A stretch of DNA of 64,000 nt from Leifsonia soli (GTDB lineage Bacteria; Actinomycetota; Actinomycetes; Actinomycetales; Microbacteriaceae). The stretch is from the NCBI RefSeq assembly GCF_013408745.1, contig NZ_JACCBJ010000001.1, positions 496,001 through 560,000 on the forward strand, written 5' to 3'. The position numbers were made by a program, and so were the translations under genes. Positions 1-9,059 of the stretch are shown here, one piece after another (position 1 is the stretch's first letter; each line of letters begins with the position of its first letter). The notes beneath the pieces were generated by a model that saw only the letters and a program-made list of their open reading frames with translations, ran no database searches and had not been told where the DNA came from.

Positions 1-36
1 GGCCCGCTGATCCCGGCTCCGGGAGCGCGGGGTTCG

Positions 37-42
37 TAGGAT
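37..42 (+). promoter_or_regulatory. -10 box of a leaderless promoter for the aldehyde dehydrogenase gene
   Basis: TAGGAT lies here and is followed by exactly six nucleotides before the ATG at 49. With the usual 6-7 nt from -10 box to +1, transcription would begin at the start codon itself. The same spacing recurs before many genes in the window. No convincing -35 box is visible. Confidence 0.55.
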
Positions 43-48
43 GGGCGC

Positions 49-1431
49 ATGACGCATGCGCGCACGGTCGACGAGCTCCGGTCCGCTTTCGAACGAGGGG
101 TCACCAAGCCGCTCGCGTGGCGCCTCGCTCAGGTGCGGGCCCTGCGGCGCATGCTCACCGAGCGCGCGGCGGAGTTCGAGGACGCGCTGCTCTCCGACCT
201 GGCGAAGAACCCCACGGAGTCGCAGATCGCCGAGCTGGGGTTCGTCGTCGGCGAGATCGACCACACGCTCGCGCACCTGCGGCGCTGGCTGCGGCCGAAG
301 CGGGTCCGGGTTCCCGGCGCCCTCCTTCCGGCGCGCGCATCCACGGTGCTCGAACCGGTGGGCGTCGTGCTCGTCATCGCACCGTGGAACTACCCCGTGC
401 AGCTGTTGCTCGCGCCGCTGGTCGGCGCCCTCGCGGCCGGCAACGCCGTCGTGCTCAAGCCGAGCGAGCTCGCCCCCGCCACCTCCGCGGCGATGGCCCG
501 GCTCATCCCGCAGTACCTGGATGCGCGCGCGGTCGCCGTCGTCGAGGGCGGTGTCGAGGACACCACCGATCTGCTCGCGCAGCGCTGGGACCACATCTTC
601 TACACCGGCAACGGCCGCGTCGGCCGCATCGTCGCCGCGGCGGCGGTCGAGAACCTCACGCCGGTGACGCTGGAGCTCGGCGGCAAGTCGCCCGTCTACG
701 TGGATGACACCGTCGACATCGCCGCCGCCGCGCAGCGCATCGCGTGGGGCAAGTTCATGAACGCGGGCCAGACCTGCGTCGCGCCCGACTACGTGCTCGC
801 CGAACGCTCCATCGTGCCGCGTCTCACCGAGGCCCTGCGCGAGGCGGTCCGTGACCTCTACGGCGACGATCCCGCGCAGAGCCCGGACTATGGCCGCATC
901 GTCAACGATCGCCAGTTCGAGCGGCTGGCCGGGATGCTCGGCTCCGGCACCGCCGCGGTGGGCGGCGATCATGACGCCGCGTCGCGCTACCTCGCGCCGA
1001 CCGTGCTCACCGACGTCGGCCCGGAGTCTCCCGCGATGGCGGAAGAGATCTTCGGGCCCATCCTGCCGATCCTGCCCGTCGACGGGCTCGACGACGCCAT
1101 CCGCATCATCCGTGCGGGGGACAAGCCCCTCGCCCTGTACGTCTTCACCACCAGCGCGACGACCCGGCGGCGCATCCTGACCGAGACGAGCTCCGGCGCG
1201 GTCGGCTTCAACGTCCCGGCCGCGCACCTCGCCGTCGCCGGGCTGCCCTTCGGCGGGGTCGGCGAGAGCGGCGCGGGCGCGTACCACGGCGAGCGGTCGC
1301 TGCGGACGTTCAGCCATGAGAAGGCGGTGCTCAGCAAGCCGCTCAGCCCCGACACCCTCCGGCTGATCTACCCGCCGTACACCGAGGCGAAGGACCGCTT
1401 CGCCCGCGGTCTGCTGCGCAAACTGGGCTGA
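49..1431 (+). CDS. Aldehyde dehydrogenase, class 3 (ALDH3) type
   Basis: This 460-residue protein should oxidise an aldehyde to the carboxylate with NAD(P)+. It carries the family's APWNYP segment near residue 110, the general-base glutamate in LELGGKSP (about Glu209) and the catalytic cysteine in NAGQTC (about Cys243), the positions known from ALDH3 enzymes. The length and a short C-terminal tail ([14 protein letters not shown]) also match class 3 enzymes, which act on medium- and long-chain or aromatic aldehydes. The ATG is supported by a -10 box six bases upstream. It stands alone ahead of aspA with a 162-bp gap, and the substrate cannot be told from the sequence. Confidence 0.93.
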   Translation: MTHARTVDELRSAFERGVTKPLAWRLAQVRALRRMLTERAAEFEDALLSDLAKNPTESQIAELGFVVGEIDHTLAHLRRWLRPKRVRVPGALLPARASTVLEPVGVVLVIAPWNYPVQLLLAPLVGALAAGNAVVLKPSELAPATSAAMARLIPQYLDARAVAVVEGGVEDTTDLLAQRWDHIFYTGNGRVGRIVAAAAVENLTPVTLELGGKSPVYVDDTVDIAAAAQRIAWGKFMNAGQTCVAPDYVLAERSIVPRLTEALREAVRDLYGDDPAQSPDYGRIVNDRQFERLAGMLGSGTAAVGGDHDAASRYLAPTVLTDVGPESPAMAEEIFGPILPILPVDGLDDAIRIIRAGDKPLALYVFTTSATTRRRILTETSSGAVGFNVPAAHLAVAGLPFGGVGESGAGAYHGERSLRTFSHEKAVLSKPLSPDTLRLIYPPYTEAKDRFARGLLRKLG

Positions 1432-1593
1432 ACCGGAGGCGATCGGGAGCCATGGACACCGTGTCGAAGGAGGGGGGAGATGGGGGACAGATCGTCCACC
1501 GGGCGCGATGTGCCCGGGGGTAGGCTCGGCACTGCCGGAGGCCACGAACGTCCGGCGCCAGAGAGTCATGCCAACGCACAACGAGAGGCAACG

Positions 1594-3186
1594 GTGCCAA
1601 CCGTGAACCCGACAGCAACCATGGACGAGTCCAAGACATCCCCCATCCCCGTCGTGACCCCGTCCGGACCGGCGATCGTCGACGCGTCCGAGAACGTCTC
1701 CGACGTCCCCACCCCCAGCGCGGACGGACGGCCGACCCGCATCGAGACCGACTCGCTGGGGAGCCGGGAGATCCCGGCCGACGCCTACTGGGGCATCCAC
1801 ACCTCCCGCGCCCTGGAGAACTTCCCGATCGCGAAGCGCCCGATCTCCGTCTACCCGGACCTCATCGTCGCCCTGGCCAGCGTGAAGCAGGCCGCCGCGC
1901 GTGCCAACGCCGAGATCGGCGTGCTGGATGCGCACACGGCCGAGCTGATCGACCGCGCCTGCCAGCTCATCATCGACGGCCGTTACCACGACCAATTCGT
2001 CGTCGGCGTCATGCAGGGAGGCGCGGGCACCTCCACGAACATGAACGCCAACGAGGTGATCGCGAACATCGCCCTCGAGCTCGACGGGCACGAGAAGGGC
2101 GACTACTCGCACCTGCACCCGATCGACGACGTGAACCGCAGCCAGAGCACGAACGACACGTACCCGACCGCGATCAAGATCGGGCTCACCTTCGCCCTCG
2201 GGCACCTGCTCGACGAGCTCGCCCTGCTGCGCGACTCCTTCGCGGCGAAGGCGGCCGAGTTCCGCAACATCCTCAAGGTCGGCCGGACGCAGCTGCAGGA
2301 CGCCGTTCCCATGACGCTCGGGCAGGAGTTCCACGGCTTCGCCACCACCCTGACCGAGGACCACGCCCGCCTCACCGAGACCAAGTGGCTGCTGGCCGAG
2401 ATCAACCTCGGCGCGACCGCGATCGGCACCGGCATCACCGCGGATCCGGGGTACGCAGCGGCCGCCGTCCGCCACCTCAACGCCATCACCGGCCTGAATC
2501 TCGAGACCGCCCCCGACCTCATCGAGTCGACCAGCGACGCCGGCGCGTTCATGTCGTTCTCCGGCTCCCTCAAGCGCAGCGCGATCAAGCTGTCCAAGAT
2601 CTGCAACGACCTCCGGCTGCTCTCCTCCGGACCCCAGGCAGGTCTCGGCGAGATCAACCTGCCGCCGCGGCAGGCCGGCTCCAGCATCATGCCGGGCAAG
2701 GTCAACCCGGTCATCCCGGAGGTCGTCAACCAGGTGGCCTTCTCGGTCGCAGGCGCGGATGTGACGGTCACCATGGCGGCGGAGGGCGGCCAGCTCCAGC
2801 TCAACGCCTTCGAACCCGTGATCGCGCACTCGCTGCTGCAGAGCATCACGTGGATGGCCCAGGCGTTCCGCACGCTCCGCATCAACTGCGTCGACGGCAT
2901 CACCGCCAACGAGGAGCGCCTCGGCGCCATGGTCGGATCGTCCGTCGGCGTCATCACGGCGCTCACGCCGCACATCGGCTACGCCGCGTCGGCCGCCCTC
3001 GCCAAGTCGGCGCTGCTCACCGGCCGCAACGTCGCCGACCTCGTCGTCGAGGCGAAGCTGATGAGCCGCGAGGAGGTCACCCGGCTGCTGTCGCCGGCCC
3101 GCCTGAGCGGACTCGAGGTCGTCACGACGGCCATCCCGGTGATCCAGGCGGACGCCATCCGCGAGGCGCGCTCCGATACGGAGTGA
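1594..3186 (+). CDS. aspA: Aspartate ammonia-lyase (aspartase)
   Basis: The product reversibly deaminates L-aspartate to fumarate and ammonia as a cytoplasmic homotetramer. The aspartase/fumarase core starts at RIETDSLGSREIPADAYWG, and the flexible catalytic loop GSSIMPGKVNP, which holds the active-site serine, is at about residues 362-372. The QSTNDTYPT and TQLQDAVP blocks are intact. I chose the GTG at 1594 because GAGAGG lies five bases upstream. This gives 530 residues with a hydrophilic N-terminal extension of about 50 residues, like the long aspartase of Corynebacterium glutamicum. An in-frame ATG at 1621 is an alternative. Fumarase is the main paralogue to exclude, but the overall match is to aspartase. 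Confidence 0.93.
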   Translation: MPTVNPTATMDESKTSPIPVVTPSGPAIVDASENVSDVPTPSADGRPTRIETDSLGSREIPADAYWGIHTSRALENFPIAKRPISVYPDLIVALASVKQAAARANAEIGVLDAHTAELIDRACQLIIDGRYHDQFVVGVMQGGAGTSTNMNANEVIANIALELDGHEKGDYSHLHPIDDVNRSQSTNDTYPTAIKIGLTFALGHLLDELALLRDSFAAKAAEFRNILKVGRTQLQDAVPMTLGQEFHGFATTLTEDHARLTETKWLLAEINLGATAIGTGITADPGYAAAAVRHLNAITGLNLETAPDLIESTSDAGAFMSFSGSLKRSAIKLSKICNDLRLLSSGPQAGLGEINLPPRQAGSSIMPGKVNPVIPEVVNQVAFSVAGADVTVTMAAEGGQLQLNAFEPVIAHSLLQSITWMAQAFRTLRINCVDGITANEERLGAMVGSSVGVITALTPHIGYAASAALAKSALLTGRNVADLVVEAKLMSREEVTRLLSPARLSGLEVVTTAIPVIQADAIREARSDTE

Positions 3187-3304
3187 CCCCGGGTTCGCCT
3201 CGCCCGTCATCGTTCTCAGACCCGTTCGTCTACTCCTATGGACGGATGTCCGGCTTCCCCGTGGTCCAGCGGGTTCGGGCCGGCTCCGCCGGAGGGAGAG
3301 ACGG

Positions 3305-3658
3305 ATGCCGCAGGACGAAGGACGGATCGTGGACCGCTTCCTGCGGTCCCTCGAGCGGGCGCCGGGCGTGCGCGTCGTGGATGCCGACGGGCTGGTGCTG
3401 CAGGTGACGGCCCCCGACGGCCGCATCGTGGAGGTGCGGGTGGAGGAGGAGGCGCTGCTGGCCAACGCCCGCGAAGTCGCGGCCGACAGCACGCTTCACG
3501 GCCTCGCGGGCTCCGACACGCTCGACCGGTCGTTCACGTTGTTCTTCCTGCACCTGCAGACGGCGGTCACCGACAGCTCCCGCCAACCGGCCCGGCTTCG
3601 GTACACGGCTCAGGGTGTGGTCCCGGACGATGGGCGCATCGGCATGCTTCCCGCATAG
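3305..3658 (+). CDS. Hypothetical protein, 117 residues
   Basis: I do not recognise this family. It is a small soluble protein without signal peptide or membrane segment, rich in Asp, Arg, Val and Leu. The first 60 residues look like alternating beta strands (GVRVVDADGLVLQV, then GRIVEVRVEEE). The ATG is preceded by a strong purine-rich site (GGAGGGAGAG) about six bases upstream, and GC at third codon positions is high. Its 3' end overlaps the 3' end of the opposite-strand gene at 3610-3852 by 49 bp, so at least part of one reading frame is constrained by the other. Confidence 0.6.
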   Translation: MPQDEGRIVDRFLRSLERAPGVRVVDADGLVLQVTAPDGRIVEVRVEEEALLANAREVAADSTLHGLAGSDTLDRSFTLFFLHLQTAVTDSSRQPARLRYTAQGVVPDDGRIGMLPA

Positions 3659-3852
3659 CGGTAACCGGCCCGCGCGGGCCAGCCGGACGCGTCACTGAGC
3701 AGGAAGACATCGACGACCCGGCCACCCTGCGCGTCCACCGCTGCGACGCGCACATGGGGCGGCGGCGCCGCGTGGTCGGTGACCGGGAGGCTGACCTCCT
3801 TCACGACGCCGTCGTGGAACAGCTCGGCACGGAATTCGGTCACGTCGTCCAT
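3610..3852 (-). CDS. Hypothetical protein, 80 residues, paralogue of the gene at 4058-4342
   Basis: This small acidic protein has no recognisable domain. Its second half (VVDVFLLSDASGWPARAGYRY) aligns with VVDVYVFSEFRGTPQRAVYLY of the next same-strand gene, and both begin with a short Asp-rich N-terminus followed by a polar beta-rich stretch, so the two are probably an old tandem duplication. The ATG at 3852 was preferred over the GTG at 3861 because the minus-strand box TACCGT ends seven bases before it. The gene overlaps the convergent 117-residue gene tail to tail. Its function is unknown. Confidence 0.55.
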   Translation of the reverse strand: MDDVTEFRAELFHDGVVKEVSLPVTDHAAPPPHVRVAAVDAQGGRVVDVFLLSDASGWPARAGYRYAGSMPMRPSSGTTP

Positions 3853-3928
3853 CCTCCGCACGGTACGGGGGCCGGATGCGCGCCGAAAGACAGCCGGGAG
3901 TAGAGCGAAAGGTGCTGTCTAGGCTCAT

Positions 3929-3991
3929 CGACTGCCGACTGCGAGGGTGATGGCAGTCGTCCACAGAGGTCGTCATGCCTGACATGACGAC
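3929..3991. repeat. Two inverted repeats in the gap between the paralogous small genes
   Basis: CGACTGCC (3929-3936) is repeated inverted at 3952-3959. GTCGTCATG (3969-3977) is repeated inverted at 3983-3991 with a five-base loop. Both arms are perfect. They lie upstream of the minus-strand gene at 3610-3852, so they could be operators for that gene or RNA hairpins at the end of the transcript from 4342. The sequence alone does not decide. Confidence 0.5.
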
Positions 3992-3993
3992 AA

Positions 3994-4038
3994 GGGTGCC
4001 GGCACCGGGGAATCTCGCTGCGCCGAGTGCCGGCACCC
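3994..4038 (-). terminator. Probable terminator hairpin after the 94-residue gene
   Basis: GGGTGCCGGCAC at 3994-4005 pairs perfectly with GTGCCGGCACCC at 4027-4038, giving a 12-bp stem with a 21-base loop. It lies 20 bp beyond the stop of the minus-strand gene at 4058-4342. There is no clear U-run. Confidence 0.6.
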
Positions 4039-4057
4039 GACCTGATCCGACCGGCGT

Positions 4058-4342
4058 TTAGTCGGACGGGGCGGGACCGGCGGGCGGGGAGCCGTCCGCC
4101 GGGAGTTCGTCCGTGCTCTGCGGCACGGTGGATTCGTACAGGTACACGGCGCGCTGCGGAGTCCCGCGGAACTCGGAGAACACATAGACGTCGACGACCG
4201 CCGCGCCACCGATCTCCGAAGGCCGACGGATGCGATTGGGCGGTCTTCTGGCGAGGGCGGGCACCGTCAAGGAGGTCTCGCTGCCGTCACGGGCGATGAG
4301 GATGCAGGTGAGCATCCATCCGTCCGCATGGTCGTCGCTCAT
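4058..4342 (-). CDS. Hypothetical protein, 94 residues, paralogue of the gene at 3610-3852
   Basis: The family is not known to me. The protein starts MSDDHADGW, has a predicted beta-rich core, shares the VVDVYVFSE...YLYE segment with its neighbour, and ends in a Pro/Ala/Ser-rich tail that the neighbour lacks. The frame stays open far upstream, but the start at 4342 is favoured because TATGGT sits six bases before that ATG, giving a leaderless promoter, and because the two paralogues align from there. Flanking hairpins at 3994-4038 and 4404-4451 suggest it is transcribed on its own. Confidence 0.6.
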   Translation of the reverse strand: MSDDHADGWMLTCILIARDGSETSLTVPALARRPPNRIRRPSEIGGAAVVDVYVFSEFRGTPQRAVYLYESTVPQSTDELPADGSPPAGPAPSD

Positions 4343-4403
4343 GCTGCGACCATAGGACGGTCGGCGGGCGCTGGTCGATCCCCATTCGGAGGGGGAGTGC
4401 ACG

Positions 4404-4451
4404 CCGGTGCCGTCCGCGGCGTCCCGCTCGTGGCGCGGCGGACGGCACCGG
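4404..4451 (-). terminator. Perfect 14-bp inverted repeat after the 70-residue gene
   Basis: CCGGTGCCGTCCGC at 4404-4417 pairs with GCGGACGGCACCGG at 4438-4451 around a 20-base loop. It begins seven bases past the stop of the minus-strand gene at 4459, the usual place for an intrinsic terminator in GC-rich actinobacteria, where the U-run is often missing. Confidence 0.65.
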
Positions 4452-4458
4452 AAGAGAG

Positions 4459-4671
4459 TCAGTTGAAGGGCGCCCATTCGTCGAGGTCGTACTCGAGCTC
4501 GACGCCGTCGTAGAGACGGACCCGCCACACGTGGCTGTTGCCCCCGACGTACTGGCCGCGAGCAGTCTCCATCGACCATTCACCGTCGCCGACGCGTTGC
4601 CAGCGGATCATGCCGACGTGTTCGCGGAGCCGCGGAGCGTGCGGCGGGTGAAGGAAGTCGTCTTCAGACAT
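4459..4671 (-). CDS. Hypothetical protein, about 70 residues
   Basis: This is an unknown small acidic protein, rich in Trp and Tyr, with no membrane segment. The stretch GDGEWSMETARGQYVGGNSHVWRVRLYDGVELEYDLDEW looks like a small beta barrel or sheet. The ATG at 4671 is chosen because an upstream TGGTAT box is spaced for leaderless transcription. A longer form from 4704 would add eleven residues. It belongs to the same cluster of small unknown minus-strand genes as 3610-3852 and 4058-4342 but shows no obvious similarity to them. Confidence 0.5.
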   Translation of the reverse strand: MSEDDFLHPPHAPRLREHVGMIRWQRVGDGEWSMETARGQYVGGNSHVWRVRLYDGVELEYDLDEWAPFN

Positions 4672-4776
4672 TGATCCATACCATCCCCCTCGCTGCCCTC
4701 TCATGGTGGCTCAGCGGGAGAAAGAGTCACTACCCCCAAATGTGGGGCCTAGGCTTTTGGCCCGGAGGGCCGGCCG

Positions 4777-5688
4777 TCACCGCCCCCTGGACTCGGCCTC
4801 GCGGAACAGGGTGATCATGTCGCGCCCGAGCTGGTGCGGTGCGGTCTCGCACGGGCTGTGCCCGGTGCGGTACACCGCGAGACGAGCACCCAGTGCTTCC
4901 GCGTTCGCGGCGTGCAGGTGGGTGGGCCAGAGGTCGTGGTCGCCCGTGACGACGAGCAGCGGGATGCCGCTGGCCGCGACGCGTGCGCGCACGTCCGGAA
5001 CGCGCTTCATCAGACCGACGATGTCGTCGACGCTGGAGCGGCGGGTGAGCGCGAACCGTGACCGCACGAACGCCAGCCGGCTGTCGGAGACCCTGTTCTT
5101 GTTCGTCGTGATGCCCCAGATCATCAGGCTCGCGCCGATGCGGGCCGTCGCGAACCAGCTGAGCACGCCGATGATCCGCACCCCGCGGAAGGACTGGCCC
5201 GGCTCGGGCGGCGCTGTCAGGAGGGTGAGGGAGCGGAACAGCTCGGGGTGCTCGACCAGCGCCAGCTGCGCCAGGATCCCCGCGAAGGAGTAGCCGAGCA
5301 CGTGCGCCGGGCGGCCGTCACGGAGGAAGGCGACGACATCCGCCACGAGCAGGGGGTAGGTGTAGTGGCCGCCCGGCACCGGACCGGCATCCGCCGACTC
5401 GTACTGCCCGGCCAGGTCGAAGCTCTGCACGTAGTAGCCGGCCGCCACGAGGATGGGCGCCAACAGGTAGAAGTCCTCTTTCGAGCCGGTCACACCGGGG
5501 ATGAGGACGACGCGCGGGTCGGCGGGATCGCCGAGGGCTGCGACCGCCAGCTCGCCGCTGGGGGCGCGGAAGCGGGAGAAGACCGTGCCGACGGGTGCGA
5601 CCGACCAGTCGATGTCGGGCAGGGCGGCATCGAGGCGCGCGGCCTCGTCGTCCCCACCCGTGACCGGGCGCCTCTCTCCGATCGACAC
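4777..5688 (-). CDS. Alpha/beta-hydrolase fold protein
   Basis: The roughly 303-residue soluble protein has an alpha/beta-hydrolase core from about residue 45. The VLIPGVTGSKEDF loop supplies the oxyanion region, GYSFAG carries the presumed nucleophilic serine, VVTGDHDLWPT the acidic residue, and YRTGHSPCETAPHQL the histidine. The nucleophile elbow is GxSxxG rather than the strict GxSxG, which is common in esterase-like members. A start at the GTG at 5688 is preferred over the ATG at 5694 because the minus-strand TAGCGT box is then seven bases away. The substrate is unknown. Confidence 0.85.
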   Translation of the reverse strand: MSIGERRPVTGGDDEAARLDAALPDIDWSVAPVGTVFSRFRAPSGELAVAALGDPADPRVVLIPGVTGSKEDFYLLAPILVAAGYYVQSFDLAGQYESADAGPVPGGHYTYPLLVADVVAFLRDGRPAHVLGYSFAGILAQLALVEHPELFRSLTLLTAPPEPGQSFRGVRIIGVLSWFATARIGASLMIWGITTNKNRVSDSRLAFVRSRFALTRRSSVDDIVGLMKRVPDVRARVAASGIPLLVVTGDHDLWPTHLHAANAEALGARLAVYRTGHSPCETAPHQLGRDMITLFREAESRGR

Positions 5689-5724
5689 AGGCATTACGCT
5701 AACGCACCTGGCGCGGCAGGTGGC

Positions 5725-6600
5725 TCAGGTGACGCGGCAGTACGTCGTGAGGTACCCGATCCCGCCGATGGAGACCGTCACCGTGGAGCGGTCCCGGAGG
5801 AAGACGGGCGGGGTCCGGGAGTAGCCCGCACCGCCCGGGCTCCCGGTCGAGATCAGGGTCCCCGGCGGGATCGTGGCCGAGCGGGAGAGGAACTCGATCA
5901 GCTCGGGGACGCTGCGGACCATATCGGCCGTCGAGGCATCCTGCAGGATCGCACCATCGACGTTCGTGGTCAGCCAGAGGTCCTGCGGGTCGGGGATCTC
6001 GTCCGCCGTGACGACGACGGGGCCGGTGGGCGTGAACCCGTCGAACGACTTGCAGCGCGACCACTGCGCCTCCGAGAACTGCAGGTCGCGCGCGGTGATG
6101 TCGTTCACCACGGTGTAGCCCCAGACGTAGTCCAGGGCGTCCTGCACGGAGACGTTGCGCGCCGGACGGCCGATGACGACCCCCAGCTCGGCCTCGTAGT
6201 CCACCTGGGTCGAGAGATCGGCCGGCCACGTCGTGGTGCCGCCGTGCCCGGCCAGCGAGTTGGGCCAGAGGTTGAAGACGGTCGCGGCCTTCTCGCTGCG
6301 CAGCTTCAGTTCGGAGGCGTGCGCGGCGTAGTTCGCGCCGATCGCGATCACGTGCGGCGGGCGCAGGATCGCGGAGGCGTGGCGCAGCTCGTGGACGGCC
6401 GGCAGCTCGCGGCCATCGACCTCCGCGGCTGCGACCACCGAACGCACCTCGGCCAGACCCTCGTCACCGCGCTCGATCAGCTCCTGCAGGTCTCTCGGCG
6501 GCCGCGCCATCACCTCGTCGAGGAAGAGTGCTCCGTCTCCGATGACGGCGGCCAGGCGAGGCCTGGGATCTGCGGCGGTGCTGAGGTGCGAGAATCTCAC
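5725..6600 (-). CDS. Fumarylacetoacetate hydrolase (FAH) family protein
   Basis: The 291-residue protein has the C-terminal FAH fold from about residue 85 (IAIGANYAAHASE), the metal-binding acidic residues in VDYEAELGVVIG, and the conserved YTVVNDITARDLQ and STGSPGG blocks. Relatives hydrolyse or hydrate acylpyruvates and 2-oxo-pent-4-enoate type intermediates of aromatic or amino-acid breakdown, or act as oxaloacetate decarboxylases. The exact reaction is not readable here. The GTG start at 6600 lies six bases after the minus-strand TAGCCT. The glycosyltransferase upstream starts from its own box, so this need not be one operon. Confidence 0.9.
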   Translation of the reverse strand: MRFSHLSTAADPRPRLAAVIGDGALFLDEVMARPPRDLQELIERGDEGLAEVRSVVAAAEVDGRELPAVHELRHASAILRPPHVIAIGANYAAHASELKLRSEKAATVFNLWPNSLAGHGGTTTWPADLSTQVDYEAELGVVIGRPARNVSVQDALDYVWGYTVVNDITARDLQFSEAQWSRCKSFDGFTPTGPVVVTADEIPDPQDLWLTTNVDGAILQDASTADMVRSVPELIEFLSRSATIPPGTLISTGSPGGAGYSRTPPVFLRDRSTVTVSIGGIGYLTTYCRVT

Positions 6601-6618
6601 CGATCCAGGCTATCGGTT

Positions 6619-7383
6619 TCAGGCGACCGCGCCCGGTGCGTCCCTCTCGCGCTCATGCTCCAGGCGGCGCCGGGCGGCGCGACGGCGCCAGGGCGACTGC
6701 TCCGGAAGATGCATGCTCAACGTCGTGTACGCCCAGTGCAGGCGGCGTCCGAACCCGCGCCAGGTCGAGAACGGCCGGGCGGAGATGCCGACGGTGAGCC
6801 GGTCGTCATAGCGGACAACGGTGTCGAGGCTGAGGTGGATGGCGAGGTCGAGATCGTCGTGGATGTCGCCGCGGTCGCGGTGGACCCGCGCACGCACATC
6901 CAGCCAGACCTCGCGGCGCATGGCGAAGTTCGAGCCGAAGATCGGCGGGTTGCCGAGCCAGATCCCCATCGACCAGAAGTAGCCGCCGATGTAGAGCACC
7001 TGCCCGATCCCGGCGACGACCGTGTTCCCGTCGTAGAACACACCGCGGCCGGTGAGGACGCCGACCTCCGGCGCATCCACCAGCTCGGCCTCGATGTGGA
7101 GCAGCCAATCGGCCGGGGGACGGGAGTCGGCGTCCAGCCGGGCGATGATGTCGCCGGTCGCCGCGTCGTACCCGGTGGCTGCGGCGGGCCAGATCCCGCG
7201 GTGCGGCTGGTCGATCACGCGCGCGCCAGCCGCCCGTGCGACGTCCGCCGTTCCGTCGCTGCTGCCGTTGTCGACCACGATGATCTCGTCGGCCGGGCGC
7301 AGCTGTGCGGCCAGGTCGCTGAGGCAGCGGGTGAGCATCTCGGCGTCGTCGAGGGCCGGGATGACGACGGAGATGGTCGGCAC
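6619..7383 (-). CDS. Glycosyltransferase family 2
   Basis: The 254-residue protein has a GT-A fold. The N-terminal strand ISVVIPALDD and the nucleotide-binding VVDNGSSDGT precede a metal-binding DADS at about residues 98-101. A late DIHDDLDLAIHL segment carries the acidic acceptor-side motif. There is no long C-terminal membrane anchor, although the FYDG...GYFWSMGIWLG stretch is hydrophobic and could sit on the membrane. It probably transfers a sugar from a nucleotide sugar to a cell-envelope acceptor. The GTG start at 7383 has TAGGAT six bases upstream on the minus strand. Confidence 0.88.
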   Translation of the reverse strand: MPTISVVIPALDDAEMLTRCLSDLAAQLRPADEIIVVDNGSSDGTADVARAAGARVIDQPHRGIWPAAATGYDAATGDIIARLDADSRPPADWLLHIEAELVDAPEVGVLTGRGVFYDGNTVVAGIGQVLYIGGYFWSMGIWLGNPPIFGSNFAMRREVWLDVRARVHRDRGDIHDDLDLAIHLSLDTVVRYDDRLTVGISARPFSTWRGFGRRLHWAYTTLSMHLPEQSPWRRRAARRRLEHERERDAPGAVA

Positions 7384-7430
7384 CCGGCAATCCTACGCGT
7401 GCCGTGAAGCGGGGAGAGGGAGCCGCCGGG

Positions 7431-8966
7431 CTAGGCGCGCCACAGGTGCAGGCCCGCGTAGCTGCGCCAGGGAGCCCACCGGGCACCGTGCTCTGCGAGG
7501 CCGCGTGGATCCGCCGGGAGGCCGAGCCGCGCGGCCCCCTGCCGCAGGGCGAGGTCGCCGGTGAGCAGGATGTCCGGGCTCCCCAGCACACGCAGGGCGA
7601 CGTAGCCGGCCGTCCACGGGCCGATTCCGGGCAGCGCCATCAGTCGCTGTTCGAGGTCGTCGCGCGACTCGCCGACGTCGATGCGGAGCCGCCCGCCGGC
7701 CAGCGCCTCGGCGACGCCGATGATCGCGTCCACCCGGCGGGCCGGACCACGGAGCACGTCGCGACCGCGCTCGGCGATCGCGGCGGCGGTCGGGAACAAG
7801 CGGGTGAAGGCGCCCCCGCCGGGCACAGGCAGGTCGAGCCGCTCGCCGAGGGCGTCGGTGAGCCGGGTGAGCGCGGTCCGGGCGGCGGCCACCGAGACCT
7901 GCTGCCCGATCAGGGCGCGGAAGACGATCTCCTCCGCATCCACGGCCCCCGGAACGCGGAGGCCGGGCGCTGCGGCGACGCTGGGAGCGAGCGCGGGATC
8001 GGCGGCCAGCACGGCGTCGATGGCCTCCGCGTCCGCGTCGAGGTCGAGGAGGCGCCGCACCCGTGCCACGAGCGGTGCGAGATCGGCGACATCGGCGAGG
8101 GAGGCGTCGCACTGCACGGCGGGGGCCGCGGCCGTGCCGGCGAGGGCCAGCCGGACGACCGCTGGACCGTGCGGGAGCCGCAGCGTCCGGGCGTACCAGG
8201 CGCCGTCGGCGCCAGCGGTCTCCATCCCGTCGATCGCGCGGGCCGCCAGGAAGCCGAGCACCGACGCGCCGTCGAACGGTGCGCGGGCGGGCAGCCGCAG
8301 ACTCAGGCTCACGGTGCCCGGCTCGCGGTGCGCGGCGGCGGGGGAGCGCCGGGCGGCGGTGCGGATGGCGCCGGGTGTCAGCCGGTACACCTCGCTCATC
8401 GTCTCGTTGAACTGCCGGACGCTGCGGAAGCCGGCGGCGAAGGCGACATCGGTGATCGGCAGATCGCTTCCCGTCAGCAGCAGGCGGGCGGTCTGTGCGC
8501 GGTGGGCTCTGGCGAGCGCCAACGGCCCGGCGCCGAGCTCCGCGGTGAGCACGCGGTTCAGGTGACGCGGGGTGTAGCCGAGCCGATGGGCGAGACCCGG
8601 GACGCCCTCCCGCTCGACCGTCCCGTCCGCGATGAGGCGCATGGCCCGGGCGGCGAGGTCGTCGCGGATGTTCCATTCGGGAGAACCGGGGACGGCGTCC
8701 GGGAGGCAGCGCTTGCAGGCGCGGAGCCCGGCTTCGTGCGCCGCCGCGGCCGTGAGGTAGAAGCTGACGTTGCCCGGCTTCGGCGTGACCGCCGGGCAGC
8801 TGGGGCGACAGTAGATGCCGGTGGTGTGCACGCCGGTGATGAACTGCCCGTCGAAGCGCGCGTCCTTCGCGCTCATCGCCCGGTAGCGCTCGGCGAAGAC
8901 CGGGTCGGCCAGGGGGCCGTCCGGCGTCGCCGTGGCGACGGGCCGGGGGTGCTGCAGCGTGGTCAT
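7431..8966 (-). CDS. Ada-type regulator fused to AlkA DNA-3-methyladenine glycosylase
   Basis: This 511-residue protein joins the methyl-phosphotriester-sensing Ada domain (four zinc cysteines in YCRPSC and ACKRC, residues 45-95), an AraC-type helix-turn-helix region (about 100-190), and AlkA: an N-terminal domain, then HhH-GPD with [15 protein letters not shown] and the catalytic Asp in [11 protein letters not shown]. It should sense alkylation damage, activate transcription and excise alkylated bases. The O6-methylguanine transferase domain of E. coli Ada is absent. The ATG at 8966 has GGAGG just upstream. ATG 8996 is possible. The frame stays open for another 1.5 kb upstream but is only the antisense of the oxidase gene. 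Confidence 0.92.
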   Translation of the reverse strand: MTTLQHPRPVATATPDGPLADPVFAERYRAMSAKDARFDGQFITGVHTTGIYCRPSCPAVTPKPGNVSFYLTAAAAHEAGLRACKRCLPDAVPGSPEWNIRDDLAARAMRLIADGTVEREGVPGLAHRLGYTPRHLNRVLTAELGAGPLALARAHRAQTARLLLTGSDLPITDVAFAAGFRSVRQFNETMSEVYRLTPGAIRTAARRSPAAAHREPGTVSLSLRLPARAPFDGASVLGFLAARAIDGMETAGADGAWYARTLRLPHGPAVVRLALAGTAAAPAVQCDASLADVADLAPLVARVRRLLDLDADAEAIDAVLAADPALAPSVAAAPGLRVPGAVDAEEIVFRALIGQQVSVAAARTALTRLTDALGERLDLPVPGGGAFTRLFPTAAAIAERGRDVLRGPARRVDAIIGVAEALAGGRLRIDVGESRDDLEQRLMALPGIGPWTAGYVALRVLGSPDILLTGDLALRQGAARLGLPADPRGLAEHGARWAPWRSYAGLHLWRA

Positions 8967-9059
8967 GTCCTCCAGCGTGACACCCGCCGCCGACATCCGA
9001 TAGCGGAAATCGGACACGAGCGCGAACGTGGTGCCGCCGCCGATCGCTAGCCTGAGGGG

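Noticed and set aside
5248..7407. 719-codon plus-strand frame across the hydrolase, FAH and glycosyltransferase genes
   Set aside because: It runs antisense to three well-supported minus-strand genes and crosses their boundaries.
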